Source: Robertmurraya siralis (GTDB taxonomy: Bacteria > Bacillota > Bacilli > Bacillales > Cytobacillaceae). Taken from it: DNA of 60,851 nucleotides. Position 1 is the first letter of the stretch. Each line of letters starts with the position of its first letter. Positions 36,575 to 45,167 of this stretch are shown here, piece after piece. The DNA lies in NCBI RefSeq assembly GCF_005502275.1, contig NZ_SWLZ01000025.1:1-60851 (forward strand), written 5' to 3'. The notes under the pieces were generated by a model that worked only from the letters and a program-made list of their open reading frames with translations, ran no database searches and had not been told where the DNA came from. Both the position numbers and the translations under genes were made by a program.

Positions 36575-36597
36575 AAAGTTGGAATATAATTAAAGTA

Positions 36598-36626
36598 AAG
36601 GGTCGGTTATACCGATTCCTTTTTTC
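36598..36626 (+). terminator. terminator of BREX operon
   Basis: GGGTCGGT / CCGATTCC around TATA (one mismatch or wobble), then TTTTTT. Confidence 0.8.
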
Positions 36627-36661
36627 TATATATCGAAAGAAAGTCGGATGGGGAATGTAAT

Positions 36662-37465
36662 GTGAAAATTTATTCAAGAGATTATACTGTTTTAACAACA
36701 GAAGAATTAAAAGAATGGGAAATTTTAAAGGAAAAAGAGGTTGTTCATAAATCAGGAAAATTTGAAGTTAGGAAAAATAAGTATAGAGAATACCCTGTTG
36801 CAGTAAGACACTATGAAAGTTTGTTTCCAAATAATCATTTGGATATAGTAGATTTACAGAAAATTGATCAGCTTTCAGAATTAGCAGAAGAATTCCATGA
36901 ATTAATATACAATTCTACTTCAAACGAAAGGTCTATTCTCAATTGGATTCGTGAAAAAAGTGCTTACTTTATAATTGCATCTATTATGAAAGGTCCTTAT
37001 AATTTCGGTCATCATGATGCATTTATTTTTCCAGAATTTCAATTAGGAAACTCATATCAAGTTGATTACCTACTTGTTGGGCGGAATTCTGGGGGTTATG
37101 AATTTATCTTTGTAGAGTTGGAACATCCGAATAAGCATATTACTTTAACAGATGGTCATTTAGGTGATGCAATTAGAAAAGGAGAGAGGCAGGTAATAGA
37201 CTGGAAATACTGGTTAGAAGCAAATTATGCGACACTTTATGAAACGTTTAATAAGTATAAAGATCCCAAGAAGTCGTTACCAGTTGAATTTATGAAATAT
37301 GACAGTACCCGTATTCACTATGCTGTTGTTGCTGGAAGACGAAATGATTTTAACGAGAAAACTTATCAATTGAAACGACAAAAGAAATCAGAAGGTATTT
37401 TATTACTACACTACGATAATCTATATGATTCGGCAAAAGCTTTGATTGGTGAGTCTACGTATTAA
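36662..37465 (+). CDS. Shedu-type nuclease (DUF4263)
   Basis: A 267-aa protein. The C-terminal domain has the Shedu layout: FPEFQLGNSYQVDYLLV with D135, then FIFVELEHP (E152), and downstream GHLGDAIRKGERQVIDWKYW with Q177 and W181. Shedu (SduA) is a one-gene anti-phage system that nicks or cuts DNA. The third acidic/lysine position reads Glu (ELE, not ELK), a variant also seen in the family to my recollection. The GTG start has GGATGGGG upstream. The gene stands alone, bounded by terminators on both sides. Confidence 0.78.
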   Translation: MKIYSRDYTVLTTEELKEWEILKEKEVVHKSGKFEVRKNKYREYPVAVRHYESLFPNNHLDIVDLQKIDQLSELAEEFHELIYNSTSNERSILNWIREKSAYFIIASIMKGPYNFGHHDAFIFPEFQLGNSYQVDYLLVGRNSGGYEFIFVELEHPNKHITLTDGHLGDAIRKGERQVIDWKYWLEANYATLYETFNKYKDPKKSLPVEFMKYDSTRIHYAVVAGRRNDFNEKTYQLKRQKKSEGILLLHYDNLYDSAKALIGESTY

Positions 37466-37486
37466 TTAACGTACTCGGATTTAAAG

Positions 37487-37540
37487 GCTATGCAAAGAAG
37501 CCAAATAGAGAAGAGTAGCTATTCGGCTTTTCTGCATAGC
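37487..37540. terminator. bidirectional terminator between Shedu and parR
   Basis: Long hairpin whose 22-nt arms (37487-37508 and 37519-37540) match at 19 positions; the core is GAAGCC..ATAG / CTAT..GGCTTTTC. It separates two convergent genes. Confidence 0.8.
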
Positions 37541-37822
37541 TTAGAATAGTTGATTAATAAGGCTTTTATCTTCTAAGCTCACTGACATTTCAGAGGGCTT
37601 TTCTTGTTTAGAGGGAAGGCTTAAATTGCTATTTGCTATTTTGCTTGCAATCTTATCTGCAAGTTGGTCGAGGTTGTTGATAGGGGGATTGTCATTCATA
37701 TCTTGGCGAATCAGATGGCGGATATAGGAGCTGATAGTACGTTCAGTTTTAGTCTTTTGAAGATGTTCAATAATATCGTCATCTTCTGTTAAAAAACTGA
37801 TGGTGATTCTTTCCCGATTCAT
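37541..37822 (-). CDS. ParR-like DNA-binding protein
   Basis: A 93-aa protein whose N-terminus (MNRERITISFLTEDDDIIEH, then TISSYIRHLIRQDM) has the look of a ribbon-helix-helix domain, followed by a low-complexity tail. It overlaps the actin-like gene by 4 bp. In type II plasmid partition, ParR binds centromere repeats and caps ParM filaments through its C-terminus; size and position fit. Sequence identity alone would not have been enough. Confidence 0.7.
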   Translation of the reverse strand: MNRERITISFLTEDDDIIEHLQKTKTERTISSYIRHLIRQDMNDNPPINNLDQLADKIASKIANSNLSLPSKQEKPSEMSVSLEDKSLINQLF

Positions 37823-38796
37823 AGTCCATTCTTAATCTCCAGAATTCGTAGAAAACTTTTTACGTTTGCAAATTGGGGATTAATAACGATACGTGCATGA
37901 GGAAATTCTTTTTGAATGATATCACATAGCATATACGCCCCTCCGCCAACAAAATCGAGACTGATGTTATTAAAAGTATAATCACGACTTTTCGCAAACT
38001 CGACTATTTCACGAAAATGTTGTTCCTTTATTTGTTGAATTAATTTCTTACTGTTCTCATTTATCATTCCCGCATGTGAAAGATAGCCAGTTTGCAGTAT
38101 TCTTTCAAGATCATTGGGAGTAACTGCAACCCCGAATCGTTCGTTAATAAGTTTACCGATTTTTCCCTTCATGATATTAATCCCCAAGTTAGAAACGGTC
38201 ATTGAGTCAAAAATAGGATTAATACCATTAAACATGCAATAAGTGGTGTTCAATCCTCCGATATCAACTACCGCTGTATATTTACCTTTCATTTGCTCCA
38301 TTTCGTCATAAATAATGCCAACACCCTCGAATGCAACGACTACATCCTTTAAATGAAGATAGTAAGTCTTCCCATTGAAATCAAATAAAATTGGTTCTCC
38401 ATGATTTTCAATGAAGTTTATATACTCTTTCTTTGAGGTTGCATCTTTGTAAGCTGAAATAGGGATGTTTATAGCTAATTGAATTTTGATGTTCTCTGTC
38501 TGAAGGTTTGTTAGTTGAAGAAGATCAGCAATTGCGGTGTAAATGCAGATTTTATGAAGGTCGATTTTCTTAGTAAGGTCAAAATTGCTGAAAGATTCAT
38601 TTACGGTATCGCCGACCAGGTAAGATTTTTTGTTGTAAGTTACTTCGTAAGATCCTGGATTAACTTCAATCCCGACCTTTTCCACCTCCTGCATTTTTGT
38701 TCGAAATACTGTGATAGCATGCTTGTCTTTGCTTTTAAGAATCGCTTTAGTTGCATATTTTCCGCAATCAACAGCGATTAGAACTGGTTCTCTCAT
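37819..38796 (-). CDS. ParM-like actin-family partition ATPase
   Basis: A 325-aa actin-fold protein. Nucleotide-binding segments are AVDCGKYATKA (phosphate 1, residue 8), AVVDIGGLNTTYCMF (phosphate 2, about 173) and FVGGGAYML (adenosine, about 289). It is the ParM/StbA type that polymerises to separate plasmid copies. It is first in a two-gene minus-strand operon with parR, and its upstream region (38797-38994) is where a centromere would be. A plasmid segregation cassette inside a chromosomal transposon is unusual. Confidence 0.82.
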   Translation of the reverse strand: MREPVLIAVDCGKYATKAILKSKDKHAITVFRTKMQEVEKVGIEVNPGSYEVTYNKKSYLVGDTVNESFSNFDLTKKIDLHKICIYTAIADLLQLTNLQTENIKIQLAINIPISAYKDATSKKEYINFIENHGEPILFDFNGKTYYLHLKDVVVAFEGVGIIYDEMEQMKGKYTAVVDIGGLNTTYCMFNGINPIFDSMTVSNLGINIMKGKIGKLINERFGVAVTPNDLERILQTGYLSHAGMINENSKKLIQQIKEQHFREIVEFAKSRDYTFNNISLDFVGGGAYMLCDIIQKEFPHARIVINPQFANVKSFLRILEIKNGL

Positions 38797-38994
38797 TGTT
38801 CAATAATCTCCTTTCTATTTGAATTTACTAATCTATCATATACACGCCGTTAAAAATTATAAGAAATTTCATAAAAAAGGTTGTCGGAGTCCCAAGAAAT
38901 TGATGAAATGTCATAAATAATCAATTATGCTTGAAGTAGATTTAGGAATGGGAACTTGTTACTTTCTTAACGACAATGGGGAAAGGATGTTTTT
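38797..38994. promoter_or_regulatory. divergent region, possible centromere
   Basis: About 200 bp between the parM-like and nuclease-like genes. Short inverted pairs are present (ATAAGAAATTTCATAA near 38859 and ATTGATGAAATGTCATAAATAATCAAT near 38899). I do not see the tandem 10-11 bp direct repeats typical of parC. Confidence 0.3.
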
Positions 38995-39696
38995 ATGTCA
39001 TTAGCTAATAAAGGTAGTCAATATCAATTACAGAAATATGTAAATGTATTTACTCAAGAACTTAATAATGCTATTTTGCAGAATTCACCATCGCTATTAA
39101 CATTTACCAATGACTCTTTTGAAATTCAGTGGAAGTCACCTGTAATGGAAGATGGTTATTACGAATATCAAGATGATTTTCTTAAGGTTATTACTAAAGA
39201 TGACACAGTATTAAATAACTATAAGATAACTCTTAATGATTATTGGCCAAGAAGGGGACCTGTTTGGGATGGTATTGCAACAGTGACAGGTCAAAATAAT
39301 AAAAAAGGAATACTGTTTGTAGAAGCCAAGGCACATATTAGTGAAACAACTTCACAAATAAAAGCGACTTCAGAGAAAAGTAGAAAACTAATACAAGCAA
39401 CACTCCATGAAGTCCAAGCTATATTTGGTTCAACGAGTTCTATTGATCCATGGCTTAATGATTATTATCAACTTGCAAATCGTTTAAGTTTTTTGCACTT
39501 ATTAAATGAAAAGTTGAAAATACCAACTTGGCTTGTATTATGTAACTTTGTCAATGATGATACACATATATCAACGAATTTAGATGAATGGCTTCTTCAT
39601 TACCATACAGTCTTTAATAAAATGGGTATTGATTTTAATGCAGGAATGATGAGTAAGGTGATAATGTTATTCATCCCTGGAAAAGAGGAAGAATGA
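38995..39696 (+). CDS. PD-(D/E)xK nuclease-like protein
   Basis: A 233-aa protein. WPRRGPVWDGIATV (D92) followed by GILFVEAKAH (E110-x-K112) gives the D...ExK active-site pattern of restriction-like nucleases. The remainder is helical, with no further domain recognised. The ATG follows GGGGAAAGGATG. It lies upstream of an XRE regulator and divergent from the partition genes. A nuclease role in defence or element maintenance is inferred from the motif only. Confidence 0.65.
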   Translation: MSLANKGSQYQLQKYVNVFTQELNNAILQNSPSLLTFTNDSFEIQWKSPVMEDGYYEYQDDFLKVITKDDTVLNNYKITLNDYWPRRGPVWDGIATVTGQNNKKGILFVEAKAHISETTSQIKATSEKSRKLIQATLHEVQAIFGSTSSIDPWLNDYYQLANRLSFLHLLNEKLKIPTWLVLCNFVNDDTHISTNLDEWLLHYHTVFNKMGIDFNAGMMSKVIMLFIPGKEEE

Positions 39697-39749
39697 GCAG
39701 AGGTGTTATTAGTTATTTTCTAACTTTTGATATACTTAAGATAGTTGTG

Positions 39750-39762
39750 GCATATATGCAAT
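39750..39762 (+). promoter_or_regulatory. operator copy 1 (TGCATATA palindrome)
   Basis: GCATATATGCAAT, a perfect 10-bp palindrome plus flank, placed 5 bp before the GGAGGTG of the XRE gene. On the minus strand it reads ATTGCATATATGC, matching the operators at 40548 and 43448. Confidence 0.6.
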
Positions 39763-39779
39763 AAATGGAGGTGTTTTGG

Positions 39780-40487
39780 ATGGAAAACACGTTTGGTCTT
39801 ATAGTACAAAGAGAACGAAACAAGCAGGGTTTATCACTTGCGAAGCTATCGAGTTTGCTAAATAACGAAATAGATCCATCTTATATAAATCGCTTAGAAA
39901 AAGAGCAGAAAAACCCGTCTTTTAAAGTGGTTTGTTTGTTAACAACAGCGTTGAACTTGGATGTCAGAGAGGTTTTTCGTGCATTTGGTTTTGAAAACTT
40001 AATTACTAATTATGATGAAGAAGCTGTCTTTGCAATAGATGAATTTATTCGGTTACATAAGATAAAGAACCCGCATAATAACCAAATAATCAGTAAAGAA
40101 GAGCAAGAAACGTTGATTAATATAGTCCATAATGTTTTTGAACTTTCGCAAGCGGAACTTGATTTAGGTCAACTTTCCCCTTTGTTAAAGGAAATACAAA
40201 AACTAAGGGATATACATTTGTGTGAAACTACTGAATTTATTGAAGTACCATTTATGAACACTACATTTACTGTGGATATAAAAGCAGTGTCAGCTCAAAA
40301 TAGATCGTTTGATAGGGAGAAGGCAATAGTTGCAATTCAAGATTTAGTATCTAAAAAAGGGACAAAGCTTTTAGACATTAAGGATGGTAGCATTACTGTA
40401 GATTTAAACGGAGAAAGTTGGCTTGCACAAATAAAAGGGGAAAGAGTTACTTTCATAACAAGAAAGAAAGAAATTATTGATATATAG
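39780..40487 (+). CDS. XRE-family regulator
   Basis: A 235-aa protein with an N-terminal helix-turn-helix (about residues 5-60: LIVQRERNKQGLSLAKLSSLL, SYINRLEKEQKNPSFKVV) and a long C-terminal part of unknown type. The ATG at 39780 has GGAGGTG 7 bp upstream. The palindrome in its own leader recurs at the promoters of the genes at 40625 and 43641/43831, so it is the natural candidate for a local repressor controlling all three. Confidence 0.8.
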   Translation: MENTFGLIVQRERNKQGLSLAKLSSLLNNEIDPSYINRLEKEQKNPSFKVVCLLTTALNLDVREVFRAFGFENLITNYDEEAVFAIDEFIRLHKIKNPHNNQIISKEEQETLINIVHNVFELSQAELDLGQLSPLLKEIQKLRDIHLCETTEFIEVPFMNTTFTVDIKAVSAQNRSFDREKAIVAIQDLVSKKGTKLLDIKDGSITVDLNGESWLAQIKGERVTFITRKKEIIDI

Positions 40488-40547
40488 AGGATTTACTCTG
40501 TCAGCAAAATTTAAAATATTGTTTATATGAAATGAATTTTATTAATA

Positions 40548-40589
40548 TTGCATATAGGCATTGACAAAAAACAACGCTCCTTTTATTAT
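40548..40589 (+). promoter_or_regulatory. promoter with operator copy 2
   Basis: TTGCATATAGGCA at 40548-40560 abuts TTGACA (40561-40566); 17 bp later comes TATTAT (40584-40589). The upstream ATTGTTTATAT flank at 40519 is also shared with 43420. Confidence 0.75.
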
Positions 40590-40624
40590 CTATTTAGATA
40601 TTAGTAAAAGGAGATGATTTTGAC

Positions 40625-42391
40625 TTGGAAAACTTAAAGGCAACGCATCAGCATAATAATAGTTTTGTAGTGAATTCAAGTTACTTTGAGCAACTCAAGA
40701 AGCAAATTACAGATCAGTGTCGATGGGATAGTAACATTTTTCATGTGTTTAATCACGAAGCGGGAACAGGGAAAAGCCAATTTACACTGGCTGAAATTGC
40801 AGAATTGGTAGTAAGGACAGATTATAAAGTTCTGTATGTTCAAAAATTTAAACGTGGCGATGCACTTATAGATACTGTAAAAACCATCAACTCCCATGCT
40901 GTTTATTCGGTAGCAGAGTATATTGACAGTAAGGACAATAAAGATAGAAATAGTAAAATAAAAAATGAAATTCGAAACAGAAAATTAAACGCAAAAGTGT
41001 TAGCCATTACTCACAACATGTATATGCGAGTGTGTTTCGGAAAACATCAGGAAATATTAGACGGAAGGCATATTCTTATAATAGATGAGTTTCCAGACTT
41101 TTTGGAAAGGGTAACGATTTCATTAAAAGATCTATCCAAGTTGTGGGAAAATGCCTATCGTTTCAAAGAGAAAGAGTTCATCGAAAAACTTGTTACCGAT
41201 TTAAAAAATATTGTCACTCAAGAAATAACTAACCCTCATAATACTCGAAATTTGCCATACCTCGATTTTTCTTCGAAATACTTTGATCCTTATAAACAGT
41301 CCCTCCCAACGATAATAAAAAACTACCAGCAGTTGAAAGAAACTGAAGTTCTATCGAGAATCCTACAAATTTTAAATAATGGCTGTCGCTATAGTAATAA
41401 TGTCTTACACACATTTAATAGTGAAATAAAGCCTAAACTCCTTAAAAACAATATTATTCTCGATGCCAATGCTGGTTTCGATTATCGCTACGAATTATCT
41501 AACCTCTTCGTTGTTCATCCGCAAGATAAATTCTATGATTACTCCAATTCAACCTTCACTCATTATTGTGTTAAAACAAGTAAAGAAGCCTTATCTCGTA
41601 ATATTAACTTCTACCAAAAAGCCCTTGAGAAACTTGCCCTCTCTTACAAAGAAAAAATCCTATTTGTAACAGACAAAGATAATGAAAATACCTTGAAAAA
41701 GGAAATTCGAAATTATCTCGAATTAGTAGGGAAGACCGATAAAGAAATTCAAAATATAGAAGAGACCATCATAACTATTGAATACTTCGGTAATATCATT
41801 GGGGTAAATGATTATCGGGATTATGAAACAGTTGTGATAATGAAAACACCTAACTTCGATTATGTAGATTATGTCCTTCAACATGATTATTACAAACCAT
41901 TAAAGCATCTGAATGAGGACATTCCAATCTTTAAAGATTCTACGGTTGAACAAATTCGAAAAACAATGATAGCGGGGGAAATTTATCAAGCAATGAAACG
42001 AATAAATCGAGATAACAGCAAAAATGCTCACTATATTGTTTTTACTGCAAATAATGATGCCGTTGATATAGTCAGACAACAGATGCCAGGAATTAATTAT
42101 TATCAGTATGAATTAAACGTCGATTACACAGCAAGAAAAACTGAAGAAGAAACGAAAACTGAAAAAAGACAAAAGAAAATTCTGGAATTCCTTTACAACT
42201 GCAAGCAAGAGGGGAAAGAAAAAGTTACCAAGCGAGAAATAAGGGATGTAATTGACTATCACGATGTAAAGAACTTTGGAAAGTTACTAAAATCAATAGA
42301 AGTCTTTTTAATAAGCAATCAGATGTATGCAAAGGGGCAACATGTTTATATTAAACAAGAGGAAGAAGCAGAAGAGAAAATAGCAATATAA
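40625..42391 (+). CDS. P-loop helicase-like ATPase
   Basis: A 588-aa protein. Walker A is NHEAGTGKSQF (residues 43-53) and Walker B is HILIIDEFPDF (about 148), with a later YQAMKRINRDNSKNAHYIVF stretch like helicase motif VI, so a superfamily 1/2 helicase fold is likely. The last 80 residues (TKREIRDVIDYHDVKNFGKL) look like a winged helix. Starts at TTG, 10 bp after AAAGGAG. It has a strong regulated promoter and its own terminator. A role in replication of a plasmid-like unit or in defence is possible; the family is not recognised. Confidence 0.65.
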   Translation: MENLKATHQHNNSFVVNSSYFEQLKKQITDQCRWDSNIFHVFNHEAGTGKSQFTLAEIAELVVRTDYKVLYVQKFKRGDALIDTVKTINSHAVYSVAEYIDSKDNKDRNSKIKNEIRNRKLNAKVLAITHNMYMRVCFGKHQEILDGRHILIIDEFPDFLERVTISLKDLSKLWENAYRFKEKEFIEKLVTDLKNIVTQEITNPHNTRNLPYLDFSSKYFDPYKQSLPTIIKNYQQLKETEVLSRILQILNNGCRYSNNVLHTFNSEIKPKLLKNNIILDANAGFDYRYELSNLFVVHPQDKFYDYSNSTFTHYCVKTSKEALSRNINFYQKALEKLALSYKEKILFVTDKDNENTLKKEIRNYLELVGKTDKEIQNIEETIITIEYFGNIIGVNDYRDYETVVIMKTPNFDYVDYVLQHDYYKPLKHLNEDIPIFKDSTVEQIRKTMIAGEIYQAMKRINRDNSKNAHYIVFTANNDAVDIVRQQMPGINYYQYELNVDYTARKTEEETKTEKRQKKILEFLYNCKQEGKEKVTKREIRDVIDYHDVKNFGKLLKSIEVFLISNQMYAKGQHVYIKQEEEAEEKIAI

Positions 42392-42400
42392 GTTTACTTG

Positions 42401-42426
42401 ACCGCAGAGATTCTCTGCGGTTTTTC
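42401..42426 (+). terminator. terminator of helicase-like gene
   Basis: CCGCAGAGA / TCTCTGCGG, a perfect 9-bp stem with a one-base centre, then TTTTTC. Confidence 0.85.
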
Positions 42427-42436
42427 TATATCCAAT

Positions 42437-43386
42437 AGTCGTAAAGCTCATTTATTTTGATTAAATGAAAAAAGTAGATTCTTCGATAAAAGAAATTTTA
42501 CGATAAAAAATCTTAGTTGATAAATAACCATATCAAGGGTGATGAAATGCATTGATATTCTGCATAACAAAAGACAATGTTCATATTAACAGTGAATTTA
42601 TTTCAATATCCATTGTGAAGATTGAACATTTCTATCTTATAAGGGTTTAATGCTTTCATCCTTTAGGAAAGGAAATGAACTTTTAATCATTGCCAAGCAT
42701 TATTGGATGTAATGCAATTATATCAACTTGAATCAGCAGTTATATTTGCAAATAGAAGAGTAACTGCAATTGCCCATTAAGGTATTTGCTGAAAAACTTC
42801 TATTTGCATGACTTTTAATCAGTTCATTGCATTTTTGCTAATATATCAAGGAGTAGTGCATTTTCTTAATATGTTGATGCTTATATAAAGGTTTTAATGA
42901 ACTATGAAAACAGATTAGTAGATTTTAACATGTACTTGATATAACTGCATAGCCTCTATAATCTGTTTTGCATAGATTAAAAGTTCTTTATTATTTACAA
43001 TTACATTAGTTTGGTGCATGTTACTGGTTATTCATCTAAAGCTACGAGGCTTCTCTGGTGGATCCATAAACCAATAGTTGTTTATTCATTAAAAGGGGTT
43101 ATTTCTTATAATGTCAATACCTTTAAGGAGATTGTTCAAATAATCAAGGTGTTGCTGGTTCTTGCATTATCATTATGGGGAATATGCAATTAAATAGGGC
43201 TTCTCTAATAATCGCAAATCAATTGATACTGTAGCAATGAACAATGATTTCAGTACATTAATACAAAAAAGTCGTAAAATAAGTATTCTCCCTTATATAT
43301 AAGATATAGAAAATACGACTTTTAGAATTAAGAGAGAACTCAATTGATATCTTTCTTTTATTCAAGTAAATGAGCTTTACGACTTT
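42437..43386. other. gene-free TGCA-rich region with inverted ends
   Basis: About 950 bp with no credible gene. It begins with AGTCGTAAAGCTCATTTA (42437-42454) and ends with the perfect inverse of that 18-mer (about 43367-43384). Between 42548 and 43188 the tetramer TGCA occurs 13 times, against about two expected for this base composition. A further GTCGTA pair forms a hairpin (43266-43276 with 43313-43322). This is reminiscent of a replication origin, a centromere or an array of regulator sites; no transposase is present. Confidence 0.55.
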
Positions 43387-43447
43387 TTAAAAGTATGCTC
43401 TCTGTAGGGTATATGTGTATTGTTTATATTAAATAAAGCAAATTTTA

Positions 43448-43489
43448 TTGCATATAAGCATTGACAAGTATTTAATAGTTTTATAAAAT
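43448..43489 (+). promoter_or_regulatory. promoter with operator copy 3
   Basis: TTGCATATAAGCA at 43448-43460 abuts TTGACA (43461-43466), then 17 bp and TAAAAT (43484-43489). Nearly identical in layout to the promoter at 40548. Confidence 0.75.
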
Positions 43490-43640
43490 TAAGCTATAAA
43501 CTTCTCCTTATTCCACATTTCTTGAATCATTCCTACGATTTTAGATTAACACATTTAATTCCAACTATTTTTTACATACAGATTATAGGTTTCATAATTA
43601 TCTATTATCTGTAAAATTAATGTTAAGGAGTGACTGCACT

Positions 43641-43763
43641 ATGCAAAATCAAATTGATTTTGGATCAGATTTTTATGTTAGTAGGAAAATGGCACATCGG
43701 GAGCCATACAACATTCTCTCCGACATAAATTTCGTAATATTGTATTTTCCCCAAAACTCTTAG
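43641..43763 (+). CDS. small hypothetical protein, 40 aa
   Basis: Begins MQNQIDFGSDFYVSRKMAHR and ends FVILYFPQNS. The ribosome binding site AAGGAGTGA lies 8 bp before the ATG, better than that of many neighbours, and the gene is the first after the operator-bearing promoter. Not recognised. It may be a leader gene or a truncated remnant. Confidence 0.45.
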   Translation: MQNQIDFGSDFYVSRKMAHREPYNILSDINFVILYFPQNS

Positions 43764-43830
43764 TAAATAAAAAACCGCATTTGACTAATTCTTATTCAAT
43801 ATCAATAGTTAGAAGGAAAGGTGAGAAAGA

Positions 43831-44745
43831 ATGATTCTAATGAATAATGAAACAAATGAAGCTGAAAACGAAACAAGAGAATTAAAGGGAACAATAAATG
43901 CATTATGGCATTACTTCGAAAGGGACTTTATAGAAGAATCAACTGCCCAATACGAGCAAAAAGCAATATCTGGATTGTCGAATTTAGATTTTGCTCTTAA
44001 CGGAGGATTTTCACCTCAACTGTATTCTTTAATTGGCAGAATGGGAGACGAACGAAATGCCTTTTTATCCTTTATGGCTGAGCATTTTGCAACAACTGGA
44101 TATACAGTTTTATATTTTACAAACCATGATACAGAAAATAGCCTTTTACAAAAGATAATTGCCAGACATGATTACAAGGAACACCGAGACCAAGCTCATC
44201 ATCTCCCCGAAATTATTAATAAAATTTCTTCATCTCCCCAAACTTTTCAGGAATATCAAACAAGCTTGTACCCACTCTTAACTAATATTCATGTTGAAAC
44301 TTGCAATTATGTTGATTCTGATTTGTTAGTGGATATGATTAAATCTTGTAAAAAAGCGAATCAAAAGGTCGCAGTTCTTATTGATGAAAAAGTGCAGTTG
44401 TACAATCAGCGTAATATTGACCGATTGTTGCATCAAATTCATTTAAGAACCATCAATAAAATAGCAAATGAATATGAAGTACCAATCTTTATGAATGTAA
44501 CATTGGCTAAAGGTGACTTTGAAAGAGTTACCGAAGGATTCAGAACCACCATAGAAATTGAAACAAATGCCGATAACATCATACTCTTTAGCAATTACGT
44601 GTCTCCCTATAATAATGAAACACTCCACTCAACACTTAACCCATATGTTATTAAACTGTTAATTCGAAGTAATAGATCCCCATATAAAACTCAAATTACT
44701 CATCTAACCTACCATCCTACCCATTTCTATTTCCAAGATGCTTAA
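43831..44745 (+). CDS. DnaB/RecA-like protein with degenerate Walker A
   Basis: A 304-aa protein resembling the C-terminal domain of DnaB-type helicases: SGLSNLDFALNGGFSPQLY then SLIGRMGDERNAFLSFMAEH, where a Walker A GxxxxGKT is expected at residues 69-76 but reads GRMGDERN, so the catalytic Lys and Thr are missing. Later segments (VLYFTNHDT, KVAVLIDEKVQL) sit where the RecA-fold core strands should be. It probably does not hydrolyse ATP in the usual way and may act as an adaptor or loader. First large gene of an operon with two four-helix-bundle proteins. Confidence 0.5.
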   Translation: MILMNNETNEAENETRELKGTINALWHYFERDFIEESTAQYEQKAISGLSNLDFALNGGFSPQLYSLIGRMGDERNAFLSFMAEHFATTGYTVLYFTNHDTENSLLQKIIARHDYKEHRDQAHHLPEIINKISSSPQTFQEYQTSLYPLLTNIHVETCNYVDSDLLVDMIKSCKKANQKVAVLIDEKVQLYNQRNIDRLLHQIHLRTINKIANEYEVPIFMNVTLAKGDFERVTEGFRTTIEIETNADNIILFSNYVSPYNNETLHSTLNPYVIKLLIRSNRSPYKTQITHLTYHPTHFYFQDA

Positions 44746-44774
44746 AATCAAAAACAATTTGAGGAGGAAGAACT

Positions 44775-45167
44775 ATGGCAGAAAAGAAACGGTCTATTGG
44801 TGATTTTAGAGAATTAGAGGTGTACAAAAAAGCACTTATCTTTAGTAACAAGATTTATAGAACAGTGGAAAGTTATCCGTCTTATGAGCGGAATAATTTG
44901 GTCAATCAGTTGCATAGAGCAAGTTCCAGTGTGTACAGTAACATCGCAGAAGGAAATTCAAATTATTACTATGGTAAAGAATATGACCGATTGAACACAG
45001 CGTTAGGGAGTATTGCAGAGTGTCGGGCTTTCTTGGACATGTCTGTTATGCAGAAATATATCACCAAAGAAACTTATGAATATTTGGATAAAGAAGCTGA
45101 GGAAATCGTCAAAATGCTGGTTGGTTTGATGAATCGTATTGAAAGAATTGAAGGAGAGGCTTCCTAA
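44775..45167 (+). CDS. four-helix-bundle protein (S23/Avd-like)
   Basis: A 130-aa protein of the four-helix-bundle family named after the 23S rRNA intervening-sequence protein: FRELEVYKKALIFSNKIYR, NQLHRASSSVYSNIAEG, YDRLNTALGSIAECRAFLD. Members bind nucleic acid, and the related Avd assists reverse transcriptases of diversity-generating retroelements. No such retroelement is seen here. GAGGAGG precedes the ATG, and its last base overlaps the start of the next, related gene. Confidence 0.8.
   Translation: MAEKKRSIGDFRELEVYKKALIFSNKIYRTVESYPSYERNNLVNQLHRASSSVYSNIAEGNSNYYYGKEYDRLNTALGSIAECRAFLDMSVMQKYITKETYEYLDKEAEEIVKMLVGLMNRIERIEGEAS

Noticed and set aside
43011-43193. 60-codon frame in the TGCA-rich region
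   Set aside because: No ribosome binding site, unremarkable composition and no recognisable protein. Treated as chance.
42437-43386. Insertion sequence bounded by inverted repeats
   Set aside because: There is no transposase or flanking duplication. The arms are better read as regulatory or origin sequences.
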